Assembly: GCA_905214875.1 (NCBI GenBank) | Contig: CAJMNR010000046.1 | Coordinates: forward strand, 1-26,814 | Direction of reading: 5' to 3' | DNA length: 26,814 nucleotides | Origin: an uncultured bacterium | Lineage (GTDB): Bacteria > Bacillota > Clostridia > Lachnospirales > Lachnospiraceae | Part shown: positions 14,452-21,832 of the stretch, one piece after another | Position numbering within the stretch: the stretch's first letter is position 1 | Layout: every line of letters begins with the position of its first letter | Program-made: the position numbers and the translations under genes | Notes under the pieces: generated by a model | What the model saw: the letters and a program-made list of their open reading frames with translations, nothing else | What the model was told of the DNA's origin: nothing | The model's database searches: none

Positions 14452-14480
14452 TTATTGTATCATACAAATCGAGGTATAAC

Positions 14481-14912
14481 ATGAAATCAACAAAATCAAA
14501 GGAATTCCGAGAAAAAATAAGGTTATTAGAACGTTCTCTTGAAATGTTAAGTCAATCAACTGATACTGGCTGTTGTTCTCTTAGCCTCTCACAATGTCAT
14601 TCACTTGTTGAAATTGGACGAAATGAGAACCTAACCCTAAAAGAACTTGCTTCTATCATTTCACTTGATACAAGCACAACAAGTCGAGCAGTAGACTCTC
14701 TTGTAAAAAAAGGCTTAGTTCTTAGAACGCCTTCGAAAAGTGATAGGCGCAGTATATCTATCTCGCTTACTGAAGCCGGTATGGAACTTTTTCATAACAT
14801 TGAGCATGATATGGATAATAAGTTTAACTCTATTTTCAATAAGATAGACTCCAATCAACAGGATACCGTTCTACATTCTCTGGACTTAATTCTAACTGCA
14901 TTAAAAAAATAG
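14481..14912 (+). CDS. MarR-family regulator with CC...C cysteine cluster
   Basis: 143 aa from ATG 14481 with GAGGT 5 bases upstream; an upstream ATG at 14436 lies in the promoter. The winged helix has recognition region STTSRAVDSLVKKGLV (about 67-82) and the wing KSDRRSISISLTEAG, diagnostic of MarR. Near the N terminus, TDTGCCSLSLSQCHSLVEIG carries C31, C32 and C39, a placement suited to sensing thiol-reactive compounds or metals (inference). It is divergent from the C_GCAxxG/GNAT operon, the usual layout of a MarR repressor and its target. The stop codon lies in the arm of its terminator. Confidence 0.92.
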   Translation: MKSTKSKEFREKIRLLERSLEMLSQSTDTGCCSLSLSQCHSLVEIGRNENLTLKELASIISLDTSTTSRAVDSLVKKGLVLRTPSKSDRRSISISLTEAGMELFHNIEHDMDNKFNSIFNKIDSNQQDTVLHSLDLILTALKK

Positions 14913-14942
14913 CAAGTTCCCTGTTTCGAACTTGCTATTTTT
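14905..14942 (+). terminator. Terminator after marR, copy 1 of a repeated hairpin
   Basis: AAAAATAGCAAGTTC (14905-14919) pairs perfectly with 14928-14942, T-run at the end. The same 15-base arms recur at 15686-15723. Confidence 0.92.
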
Positions 14943-15122
14943 ATGCCTGCTGAATAACTTAGAAATGTATCGGAGGCCAATAACTTTCCTAAGATTAGAT
15001 TCATATTATAAGGCTCTCAGTCAAGATTATCTAATAATTGCCAGCAATGTAATAAAAAGGTAAAATTTTAAGCGTATAATTAATTCAAAGTATTAATCGC
15101 CATTTTTAGTAAGGAGTAGCTT
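14943..15122. other. Intergenic stretch upstream of the small hypothetical gene
   Basis: No gene seen. A TATAAT at 15075-15080 may serve the downstream genes, but no -35 box is recognisable. Confidence 0.4.
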
Positions 15123-15173
15123 ATGAAGAGAATAATTTTGTGCATTTCTATGATCACGAATCAAAAGCATTAG
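15123..15173 (+). other. Possible 16-residue ORF
   Basis: ATG with AAGGAG 7 bases upstream, reading MKRIILCISMITNQKH then TAG. It looks like the beginning of a signal peptide and could be a leader peptide or the broken start of a lost gene. It ends 41 bases before the next start. Confidence 0.25.
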
Positions 15174-15214
15174 TTCAACTCTAAGCTCATTTTAAATTAA
15201 AGGAGATAACGATA

Positions 15215-15637
15215 ATGAATATACGCAGAAAAAAACTGATACGCAGGGTGATAATTGTTTTAGTTATTTTTATTGTAGCCTATTATTTCTTAAGAACCTT
15301 TGTCATCGGCAAACCAATTACTAGTTTTTATTCAAACAATCCCAAAAAAATAACTAAAATAGAAATAATGAGCGGAAGTACAGGGGACACTAAATACATA
15401 ACATCGCAAGATCAGATTAAAACCATTACCGACTATCTATCTACTCTTAAATTCAAAAGAAGATACCCACCCGATTCTTCAGGATGGTCATATAGAATTA
15501 CTGCTTACGCTGATGATAAAGAATTAATTGAATTAACAGATCAGGGTGATATTTATATCGTAAACGGTAAGAAGTATGAAGTAAACTTTTCGAACGATAC
15601 TAGTTTAAATGATATATTAGATGATTATATGAATTAA
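15215..15637 (+). CDS. Small membrane-anchored hypothetical protein
   Basis: 140 aa, family not recognised. A basic start (MNIRRKKLIRR) is followed by one hydrophobic helix (about 12-28), then an outside domain of about 105 residues with alternating strands and helices (KITKIEIMSGS, QIKTITDYLSTLKFKR, GWSYRITAYADDKELIEL, GDIYIVNGKKYEVNF). The pattern resembles small Firmicutes proteins that are anchored by an N-terminal helix and have no known role. AAAGGAGA lies before the ATG. It sits alone between two copies of the same terminator. Codons are more AT-rich than in the neighbouring rhamnose operon. Confidence 0.75.
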   Translation: MNIRRKKLIRRVIIVLVIFIVAYYFLRTFVIGKPITSFYSNNPKKITKIEIMSGSTGDTKYITSQDQIKTITDYLSTLKFKRRYPPDSSGWSYRITAYADDKELIELTDQGDIYIVNGKKYEVNFSNDTSLNDILDDYMN

Positions 15638-15685
15638 TCCTATGTTCAAAAATAACAAGATTCAATATAGCTGTTCGATAACTAA

Positions 15686-15723
15686 AAAAATAGCAAGTTC
15701 CGTTCTTCGAACTTGCTATTTTT
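15686..15723. terminator. Terminator, copy 2 of the repeated hairpin
   Basis: AAAAATAGCAAGTTC (15686-15700) pairs with 15709-15723; the arms are identical to those at 14905-14942 but the loop differs. A and T runs on both sides let it stop the hypothetical gene (+) and the rhamnose operon or gene remnant (-). Confidence 0.88.
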
Positions 15724-15749
15724 GTTCCTATAACACGTAATCTACGCAG

Positions 15750-15854
15750 CTAGTCTAAAACAACTGTTCCTTTTGAGCATTCCTCATGTAATGCAGCGAT
15801 TTGCTCTCTTGTAATTTCTGTATTGTCTACAATGTTCTTGCATTTTATTCGTAC
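15750..15854 (-). pseudogene. Probable 3' remnant of a lost gene
   Basis: An open frame of 34 codons on the minus strand without a start codon, ending at TAG 15752-15750, with protein-like text TEITREQIAALHEECSKG then TVVLD. It lies between rhaD and the terminator at 15686-15723. It looks like the C-terminal end of an enzyme whose body is missing. The parent family is not recognised. Confidence 0.4.
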
Positions 15855-15861
15855 TTATCTT

Positions 15862-16701
15862 TTATTGGCAAACGCTTGCTTTATCATATAAAAACTTCTC
15901 TGGCAGGCTGACGTTAAAGTCATTTGCCAAGTCTCTAAAATTCTGAGGTGTGATTGTCTGTAGCTTATCTGGTCGCATGGAAAGCATTTTGACTAGGATT
16001 TCGGCGGATTTTTCTACGGTATGCATTAGGCCGAAGGTTAAGTCAAAGTCTTCGCCGGCAGCAAACATGCCATGATGCGCCCAAATGGCTACGTCATATT
16101 TCTTCATAAGCTTACTTGTTTCTACAGCAATTTCACGACCTCCTGGAACCATCCATGGTACTACGCCGATACCATCTGGAAATACTACTGGACATTCCGT
16201 TGCCATTTCCCATAATTCCCTTGTAAATACTTCATCAATGAGTGGCAATACGAAAGTCAATGCAATTACATTTGTGGTATGTGCATGGTAGATTACACGA
16301 TAAGTACCATTGGAACGAAGCTTTTTCACTTCGTGGTTCATTAGGTGGGAAGGCAGTTCAGAAGTTGGTCTTCCGCCATTTACAAGACCCCATACGATTC
16401 TGTAGTTTTCACCAAGGCCATCTAACTCGATCATACATAGGGAGTCTTCCGGTTTGATGATCACATTTCGAAAGTATTTGCCGCTTCCGGTTACAAGGAA
16501 ATACTCTCCTGCAAGATTTGGTACGCTTGTGCCGATTGGTTTCCATTCTTTTGGAGAAAAGTTCTCTTTTACTGCTTCTACTTCTTCTGCTTTGACACGG
16601 TAAGATAAGTTACCGCCGTTTCTTTCATGCCATCCTTGTTCCCAGCCATCATTGGCCATACGTATAAAGCCTTTTACAAATTCTGCTTCTAAAAATTTCA
16701 T
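15862..16701 (-). CDS. rhaD: L-rhamnulose-1-phosphate aldolase
   Basis: 279 aa, class II zinc aldolase of the AraD/FucA family, close to the 274 aa of the Escherichia coli enzyme. It splits L-rhamnulose 1-phosphate into dihydroxyacetone phosphate and L-lactaldehyde in the cytoplasm. Visible residues: NGGNLS phosphate site (28-33), TGSGKYF (71-77), catalytic E115 in PTSELPSHL, zinc ligands H139 and H141 in YHAHTTN, and the third from H209/H210 in WAHHGMF. A GGGACGG ribosome site precedes the ATG. It is the last gene of the rhamnose operon, 32 bp after rhaA. The fate of lactaldehyde (reduction to propanediol) is not encoded here. Confidence 0.97.
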   Translation of the reverse strand: MKFLEAEFVKGFIRMANDGWEQGWHERNGGNLSYRVKAEEVEAVKENFSPKEWKPIGTSVPNLAGEYFLVTGSGKYFRNVIIKPEDSLCMIELDGLGENYRIVWGLVNGGRPTSELPSHLMNHEVKKLRSNGTYRVIYHAHTTNVIALTFVLPLIDEVFTRELWEMATECPVVFPDGIGVVPWMVPGGREIAVETSKLMKKYDVAIWAHHGMFAAGEDFDLTFGLMHTVEKSAEILVKMLSMRPDKLQTITPQNFRDLANDFNVSLPEKFLYDKASVCQ

Positions 16702-16733
16702 CGTTATTTACCGTCCCTTTTTTGATTTTTATA

Positions 16734-17993
16734 CTATATGCGTTTTGTAAGTACTTGTTCTTCATAGTCTGCGACTTCATGGAACCAGTCCATTCCTGCA
16801 GGTACGCCACATTGACGTAAGTATTCATCCCACACGTCTCCAAGTGGATAGGTCTTAAGTTCCTCCTGTATCACCATAAGCTCGGTAAGGCGGTTTTCGT
16901 CTTGCAGGTTCTTAAGGAGCTCATTTGGCGTACATAAGGCATTTAAAAGTGCTTTTTGCCAGCTGCGAAATCCCACGACCCATGCCGAGATTCGGTTAAT
17001 GCTTGCATCGAAATAATCTAACGCCATATGTACTCGGTTTAGGGCATCGCACCGAACGATTTCTTTTGCCATTTCCTTTGTCTCATCGTCAAACAGTACG
17101 ACATGATCGCTGTCCCAGCGGACTGGGCGTGTGATATGAAGCGCTATCTCTGGATAGAATGCAAGGAGTGCGGGAATCTTATCAGAAACGACTTCGGTTG
17201 GATGATAATGGCCGTTATCCATTAGTGGAAGGCACCCGTCATGGGTTGCAGCAAAACTTAATGTGAATTCTGCAGATCCTACGGTATAGGATTCTACACC
17301 GATTCCGAATACTTTGGATTCTACGCAAGGCTTCACAAGACTTTTATCAAATGGTTCCGATAAGATTTGTTCAAGGGAATCTTTATATCTAAGCCTTGGA
17401 CCCATTCGGTCAGCCGGAATATCTTTATAGCCGTCTCCCGTCCATATATTCATGACACATGGCACATTGGTTTCCTTGGCAAAATATTCGGCAATGCGGA
17501 TGCATGCTTTTCCATGATTGATCCAAAACTTTCTTGTTTCTTCATCTGGGCTTGATAACGTCAGGCCATCTTTTACCTTGTCATGGGAAAAAAACGTCGG
17601 ATTAAAGTCAATTCCCATATTGTGCTCTTTTGCAAATGTAACCCATTTTTCAAAATGCTTTGGAAGGAGTTTATCTCGGTCTACATGCTCTCCTTCTTCA
17701 AATATGGCGTAACTTGCATGAAGGTTTAGCTTCTTTTTCCCTGGCATTAAGCGAAGGGCTTTATCCATGTCCTGCATCAGCTCTTTTGGAGTTCTTGCTT
17801 TTCCGATATAATTGCCGGTTGTCTGAATACCACCTGTTAAAGGGCCTTTATGATCAAATCCGGTTACGTCATCTCCTTGCCAGCAATGTAAGGAAACAGG
17901 AATTTCCTTTAAGCTTTTAATGGCTGCATCCGTATCAACGCCTAGCTTTCTATACTTTTCTTTTGCAATTTCATAACTTTTTGTTTGTTCCAT
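16734..17993 (-). CDS. rhaA: L-rhamnose isomerase
   Basis: 419 aa, the same length as Escherichia coli RhaA. It converts L-rhamnose to L-rhamnulose with Mn2+/Zn2+ in a TIM barrel. Metal and catalytic residues stand at the same numbers as in the E. coli enzyme: E234 (IGVESYT), H262 (DNGHYHP), D294 and D296 (VRWDSDHV). Other strong signatures are SLHCWQGDDVTGFD (34-47) and NLHASYAIF (90-98). AAAGGAGA precedes the ATG. It lies 11 bp after rhaB and 32 bp before rhaD in one transcription unit. Confidence 0.98.
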   Translation of the reverse strand: MEQTKSYEIAKEKYRKLGVDTDAAIKSLKEIPVSLHCWQGDDVTGFDHKGPLTGGIQTTGNYIGKARTPKELMQDMDKALRLMPGKKKLNLHASYAIFEEGEHVDRDKLLPKHFEKWVTFAKEHNMGIDFNPTFFSHDKVKDGLTLSSPDEETRKFWINHGKACIRIAEYFAKETNVPCVMNIWTGDGYKDIPADRMGPRLRYKDSLEQILSEPFDKSLVKPCVESKVFGIGVESYTVGSAEFTLSFAATHDGCLPLMDNGHYHPTEVVSDKIPALLAFYPEIALHITRPVRWDSDHVVLFDDETKEMAKEIVRCDALNRVHMALDYFDASINRISAWVVGFRSWQKALLNALCTPNELLKNLQDENRLTELMVIQEELKTYPLGDVWDEYLRQCGVPAGMDWFHEVADYEEQVLTKRI

Positions 17994-18004
17994 ATGCGTC
18001 TCCT

Positions 18005-19426
18005 TTACTTTGTGGTTACTAGATTTTGTGGCTCATATTGTTTGATTGGAAATGATTCATAGATGCAGTTTCTAGCATCGGTTAGATCCTCTAACTCACC
18101 AGAGGTAATCATCTGTGCGGCAATATTTCCAATGGCCGTAGCTTCTGTTGGGCCTGCTAAGACAGGACATCCGGTAGCTTTGGCCGTTAACTCGTTTAAA
18201 TACTCTGCATTGGCACCGCCACCGAGAATATGAATCGTGTCGTAATGTGTCCCCGTCAGTTCTTCGATTTCTTCCTTGGCATTTGCATAGCAGACTGCCA
18301 GACTGTTATATATTACGGCTGCAATCTCAAAAATGCCTTCTGGAACTTCTTGATTTGTCTCACGACATGCTGTTTGCACTTCTTTTGCCATACTCTTTGG
18401 TGCTAAGAAACGTTCTTCGTTGCAATCCACAATGGAGGTGATTTTACATTTGGAAGCACCTTCACAGATCGTGCCAAAGTCTAAGTCTTCGGCAAGTTCT
18501 CGTCTTACAGATTGAATCATCCACAAGCCCATTATATTTTTCAAATAGCGGAATCGAATGCCATATCCGCCTTCATTGGTTAAATTATGTACTCTGCTGG
18601 AATTGGAGCAGTTTGCAACCATTAATTCGGTTCCAATCAGCGACCACGTTCCAGAACTGATATAAAATGGTGCTTCCTTTGTACTTGGAACAGCCAAAAC
18701 GGCAGAACCGGTATCGTGGGTTGCCGGAAGGACTACGTTGCAGTTAAATCCAACTTCCTTTTGGATTTGTTCCGTAAGACCACCTAGTTCATATCCGGGA
18801 AGTTTTATTGGTTGAAATAGCTTTTTGGGATACCCTAGCCGTTCAATTAGCTCCATATCCCAGTCTTTCGTAATCGGACTTACTAACTGTGTTGTGGTCG
18901 CATTGGTATATTCCGTTACTGCCTTGCCTGTAAGCAGATAATGAAAATAATCAGGAATCATTAAAAGCTTATCTGCAAGAGAAAACTTTGTTGCATCGAT
19001 ACATTTATCTGCCATAAGCTGAAAGATTGTATTAAATGCCTGTTTTTGAATGCCAGTTCGTTCATATAATTCTGTTTCATCGATTCTATCATAGACTTCT
19101 TTCACTATTTTCTTTGTTCGGTTATCCCGGTAAGCATTTACATTTCCTAAGCGGTTTCCTTCCTTGTCAAGTAGCACATAATCGACCCCCCATGTATCGA
19201 TACTCATGCTGTAAGGAATCTTATGAAGCTCTACACATTTTTTCATTCCTGTAAGGATTTCGAAAAAGAGATGATCCACATCCCAAATCAGATGCCCTTC
19301 CTTTTCTTTCATGCCATTGGAAAAACGATAGATTTCCTGAAGGACGATCTTGTCCTCTCTTTTACAGGCTAGCATATGTCTTCCACTGGATGCGCCGATA
19401 TCGATTGCAAGAAAATATTTCTCCAT
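18005..19426 (-). CDS. rhaB: L-rhamnulokinase
   Basis: 473 aa, FGGY carbohydrate kinase that uses ATP to make L-rhamnulose 1-phosphate. The phosphate-binding start LAIDIGASSGRHM (6-18) has the ASSGR typical of RhaB. Sugar-site text IDTWGVDYVLLD (76-87) and AYRDNRT (98-104) follow. The catalytic base is D238 in PATHDTGSAV, then SSGTWSLIG (258-266) and the ADP-site loop HILGGGANAEYLNELTA near 400. AGGAGGGG precedes the ATG. It sits between the deacetylase gene (24-bp gap) and rhaA (11-bp gap). Confidence 0.98.
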   Translation of the reverse strand: MEKYFLAIDIGASSGRHMLACKREDKIVLQEIYRFSNGMKEKEGHLIWDVDHLFFEILTGMKKCVELHKIPYSMSIDTWGVDYVLLDKEGNRLGNVNAYRDNRTKKIVKEVYDRIDETELYERTGIQKQAFNTIFQLMADKCIDATKFSLADKLLMIPDYFHYLLTGKAVTEYTNATTTQLVSPITKDWDMELIERLGYPKKLFQPIKLPGYELGGLTEQIQKEVGFNCNVVLPATHDTGSAVLAVPSTKEAPFYISSGTWSLIGTELMVANCSNSSRVHNLTNEGGYGIRFRYLKNIMGLWMIQSVRRELAEDLDFGTICEGASKCKITSIVDCNEERFLAPKSMAKEVQTACRETNQEVPEGIFEIAAVIYNSLAVCYANAKEEIEELTGTHYDTIHILGGGANAEYLNELTAKATGCPVLAGPTEATAIGNIAAQMITSGELEDLTDARNCIYESFPIKQYEPQNLVTTK

Positions 19427-19450
19427 TGTATTTAACCCCTCCTGTATTTG

Positions 19451-20299
19451 CTATGGTTCACATGAGATGCAGGCCCCTGATTTGATGACTCGTGTTACCC
19501 CATCGATCTTAATCCATACATCGAGACAACTTTGATTTTCAATATAGTCACCCGTTGCCGAATAGATTAAGTTTCGATAGGCATTCACATAGTCAAAGAT
19601 TTCTATGTTAGTTGCATACCATACGTCTTCATGGCCTGCAATTCGATCGAGGAATTGTTCCATCCTACTCCAACCGTCAAAGGCATCAAATTCATACGTA
19701 TGTCCCCATACATAGAATAATTTGGAGCTTTCTGTAGCCTCTGTAAGAAACTCATCGGTTAGAGACATAAGACGTTCGTCCGTATGGTGGCAAGTTGGAT
19801 CCCAAGTAAGGAAATTGGATGGAATCGAAAAATCATGGGTGGCATTGACCGTTCTTGCATAAGCGATTCCGCAACTTTTGGCCACATCTTCTACCATTTG
19901 GTTATGTGTACCCATTGGATATGCCATTCCTCGCACTGGATGATGGACTAAGTCTTCTAATTCCTTACGGTTGGTAATAAGCTCATACGCTACCATTGGC
20001 TCTCCAACAGTAATAAGGTCCGGATGGGTGTGGGAATGGACTGCAATCTCATAGCCATCGTATATGGAAAGAATCTCTTCTTTTTTGAATTTATAATGAG
20101 TGCAATCGATTCCCGGTTGGTTTAGATGGTCGTTATCTCCCATAAGACCGGTATTTAAATTAAAGGTGCAGGCTAGATTCCTGCTTTTTAATAATTTAAT
20201 AAACCGTTCATCTTGCTTAATTCCATCGTCATAGCTTAATGTAAATGCTTTCTCTTTTCCTTCTGGAAATACCATCATGTCTCTTCGTAAACGTAACAT
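19451..20299 (-). CDS. NodB-type polysaccharide deacetylase, cytoplasmic
   Basis: 282 aa. The N-terminal two thirds form a CE4/NodB fold: metal and base motif TLSYDDG (20-26, D24 and D25), metal histidines H88 and H92 in HSHTH, then GMAYPMG in place of the usual RPPYG loop, and a late YVWGHTYEF with a histidine at the expected place. The last 40 residues form a short beta segment. There is no signal peptide or membrane helix, so it should act inside the cell, unlike peptidoglycan or chitin deacetylases. Being inside a rhamnogalacturonide operon, it may remove acetyl groups from imported, acetylated oligosaccharides; that is inference. GAAGGGAG precedes the ATG, and the gene is 17 bp from rhaM. 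Confidence 0.88.
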   Translation of the reverse strand: MLRLRRDMMVFPEGKEKAFTLSYDDGIKQDERFIKLLKSRNLACTFNLNTGLMGDNDHLNQPGIDCTHYKFKKEEILSIYDGYEIAVHSHTHPDLITVGEPMVAYELITNRKELEDLVHHPVRGMAYPMGTHNQMVEDVAKSCGIAYARTVNATHDFSIPSNFLTWDPTCHHTDERLMSLTDEFLTEATESSKLFYVWGHTYEFDAFDGWSRMEQFLDRIAGHEDVWYATNIEIFDYVNAYRNLIYSATGDYIENQSCLDVWIKIDGVTRVIKSGACISCEP

Positions 20300-20316
20300 A
20301 GTTTTATTCTCCCTTC

Positions 20317-20631
20317 TTAATCAAGATGAAAGACTACTTGTAAATCGTTGCTTACTGGGCTGTTGTCAGGATTCGTCTTCATAAGTGGAGCCATATACTC
20401 CCACCACTTTTGATTGATTGCAGTATGTGCGGATTCTTCCCAAAGAGCTTCATCCTCTATTTCGATATAGGCAAACAGCGTATTTGTCGTTTCATCCAGA
20501 CTGATGGAATAATTATGACCGCCATGTGCATGAATCATGTCTTTCATTTCTGGCCACAGTTCGTTGTGGCGTTTGGCATACTCTTTTGCATTGCCTTCAT
20601 ATAGCTGCATGGTAAACATTTTTCGTATCAT
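20317..20631 (-). CDS. rhaM: L-rhamnose mutarotase
   Basis: 104 aa, the same length as Escherichia coli RhaM (YiiL). It interconverts alpha and beta L-rhamnose so that the isomerase gets its preferred anomer. The catalytic H22 lies in AKRHNELWPEM (19-29), and the conserved Trp pair WW at 76-77 and HGGHNYSISLD (36-46) form the sugar pocket. AGGAGG precedes the ATG. A 57-bp gap to the GH105 gene contains a TATAAT on the minus strand (20655-20650), so a weak internal promoter is possible. Confidence 0.97.
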   Translation of the reverse strand: MIRKMFTMQLYEGNAKEYAKRHNELWPEMKDMIHAHGGHNYSISLDETTNTLFAYIEIEDEALWEESAHTAINQKWWEYMAPLMKTNPDNSPVSNDLQVVFHLD

Positions 20632-20688
20632 AATTTCCTCCTATTATGTATTATAGTGTATTTTGTTCTATAATGGGAAAATATTACA

Positions 20689-21813
20689 TTATTCTTCCAT
20701 GTGTAGCAGTGCTTCTGCTAGTGCAAGGATCGTTAATGATTGTCCATATGCCATTGGGGCAATTAAGATGTTCTTATAATGCGTTGCATCATAGCCCATT
20801 CCTGTGCCGCCGGATACGTTTAGTACTGTTCCGTCTTTGTCGATGTTCTTTATGATGGCATCTACGGCACGGTGTGCTGGTTCTATGTACGAATCATCTA
20901 AGATTCCGTAGCGGATACCTTTTAGAATACCAGCGGTAATGGCAGCGCTTCCGGATACTTCTTCATAGCTTGTTGGATCAGTAAGCACTGTATGCCATAA
21001 TCCGCTTTTGCTTTGCAGGTTCTTAAGTGCTTCGGCCTGTGCCTTGTAGGTATCTAGTACGAATTCTTTGACGCCTGCATTCATCGTTCCTTTAAACATA
21101 TCGATATAGTCAAGGATTCCTAAGGTAAACCAACTGTTGCCACGACACCAGAAGATGCCGCCGAAGTTATTTCGTTCATTAAACGTCCAGCCGTGATAGA
21201 ATAATCCGGTCTTATTGTCATACAGGTATTTGATGTGCATCAGGACTTGATGGATGGATTCGTCAATCCAGTCTTGGCGATTATATTTTTGACCCATTCG
21301 GTTTAAGAATAAGACAGTCATAAAGATCGTGTCGATCCACATCTCATTTTCGTTTAGACGCACGCCTTGTCGGTCGCCATTGGCACTTGTGACATGTTGG
21401 AATCCTCTCTCTTTCGTTCTAGGAAGGCAATTCATCAGCCAATCGGCCCATGATAAGCATAGCTGTTCAAATTCCTTATCGTGGTAGCTTTCATTTAATT
21501 CCACAAGTGTCAGTAACGGAGTCGTCGTATTGATATTTCTAGAAGGAAGACCTTCTTTTATATTGTCTTTAAACCATTTGTATAAGAAATCTTTGTAATC
21601 GTCGATATTTTGGTATTTCATAATCTTTAGTAGGCCATATAAGCCTACGCCTTGTGGCCAATCCCATTCTTTGATTCCAAAATCCCGTTTGAAAAATCCA
21701 ATGGCTTCTCCACCTTTTTTTAATTCTTCATCGTTCTCAGGACCACCAAGGTTCATGAGTTTGTCAATGACAAGTGCTAGCTTTTCTTTTACTTCTTTCT
21801 TAGTTGTTTTCAT
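20689..21813 (-). CDS. GH105 unsaturated rhamnogalacturonyl/glucuronyl hydrolase (YteR/YesR-like)
   Basis: 374 aa from ATG 21813, which has GAGGT 7 bases upstream; an ATG six bases earlier is too close to that site. The (alpha/alpha)6-barrel family is seen from EWDWPQGVGLYGLLK, PLLTLVELN, the catalytic region MWIDTIFMTVLFLNR (Asp at about 161, matching the key Asp of YteR), GWTFNERNNFGGIFWCRGNSWFTLG-type barrel text and GSAAITAGILKGI. The enzyme hydrates the C4-C5 double bond of unsaturated galacturonyl-rhamnose, freeing rhamnose. The absence of a signal peptide places it in the cytoplasm, so the disaccharide must be imported. It lies 19 bp after dctM, which supports the TRAP carrier as the importer. 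Confidence 0.95.
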   Translation of the reverse strand: MKTTKKEVKEKLALVIDKLMNLGGPENDEELKKGGEAIGFFKRDFGIKEWDWPQGVGLYGLLKIMKYQNIDDYKDFLYKWFKDNIKEGLPSRNINTTTPLLTLVELNESYHDKEFEQLCLSWADWLMNCLPRTKERGFQHVTSANGDRQGVRLNENEMWIDTIFMTVLFLNRMGQKYNRQDWIDESIHQVLMHIKYLYDNKTGLFYHGWTFNERNNFGGIFWCRGNSWFTLGILDYIDMFKGTMNAGVKEFVLDTYKAQAEALKNLQSKSGLWHTVLTDPTSYEEVSGSAAITAGILKGIRYGILDDSYIEPAHRAVDAIIKNIDKDGTVLNVSGGTGMGYDATHYKNILIAPMAYGQSLTILALAEALLHMEE

Positions 21814-21832
21814 GTACATTACCTCGCTTTTT

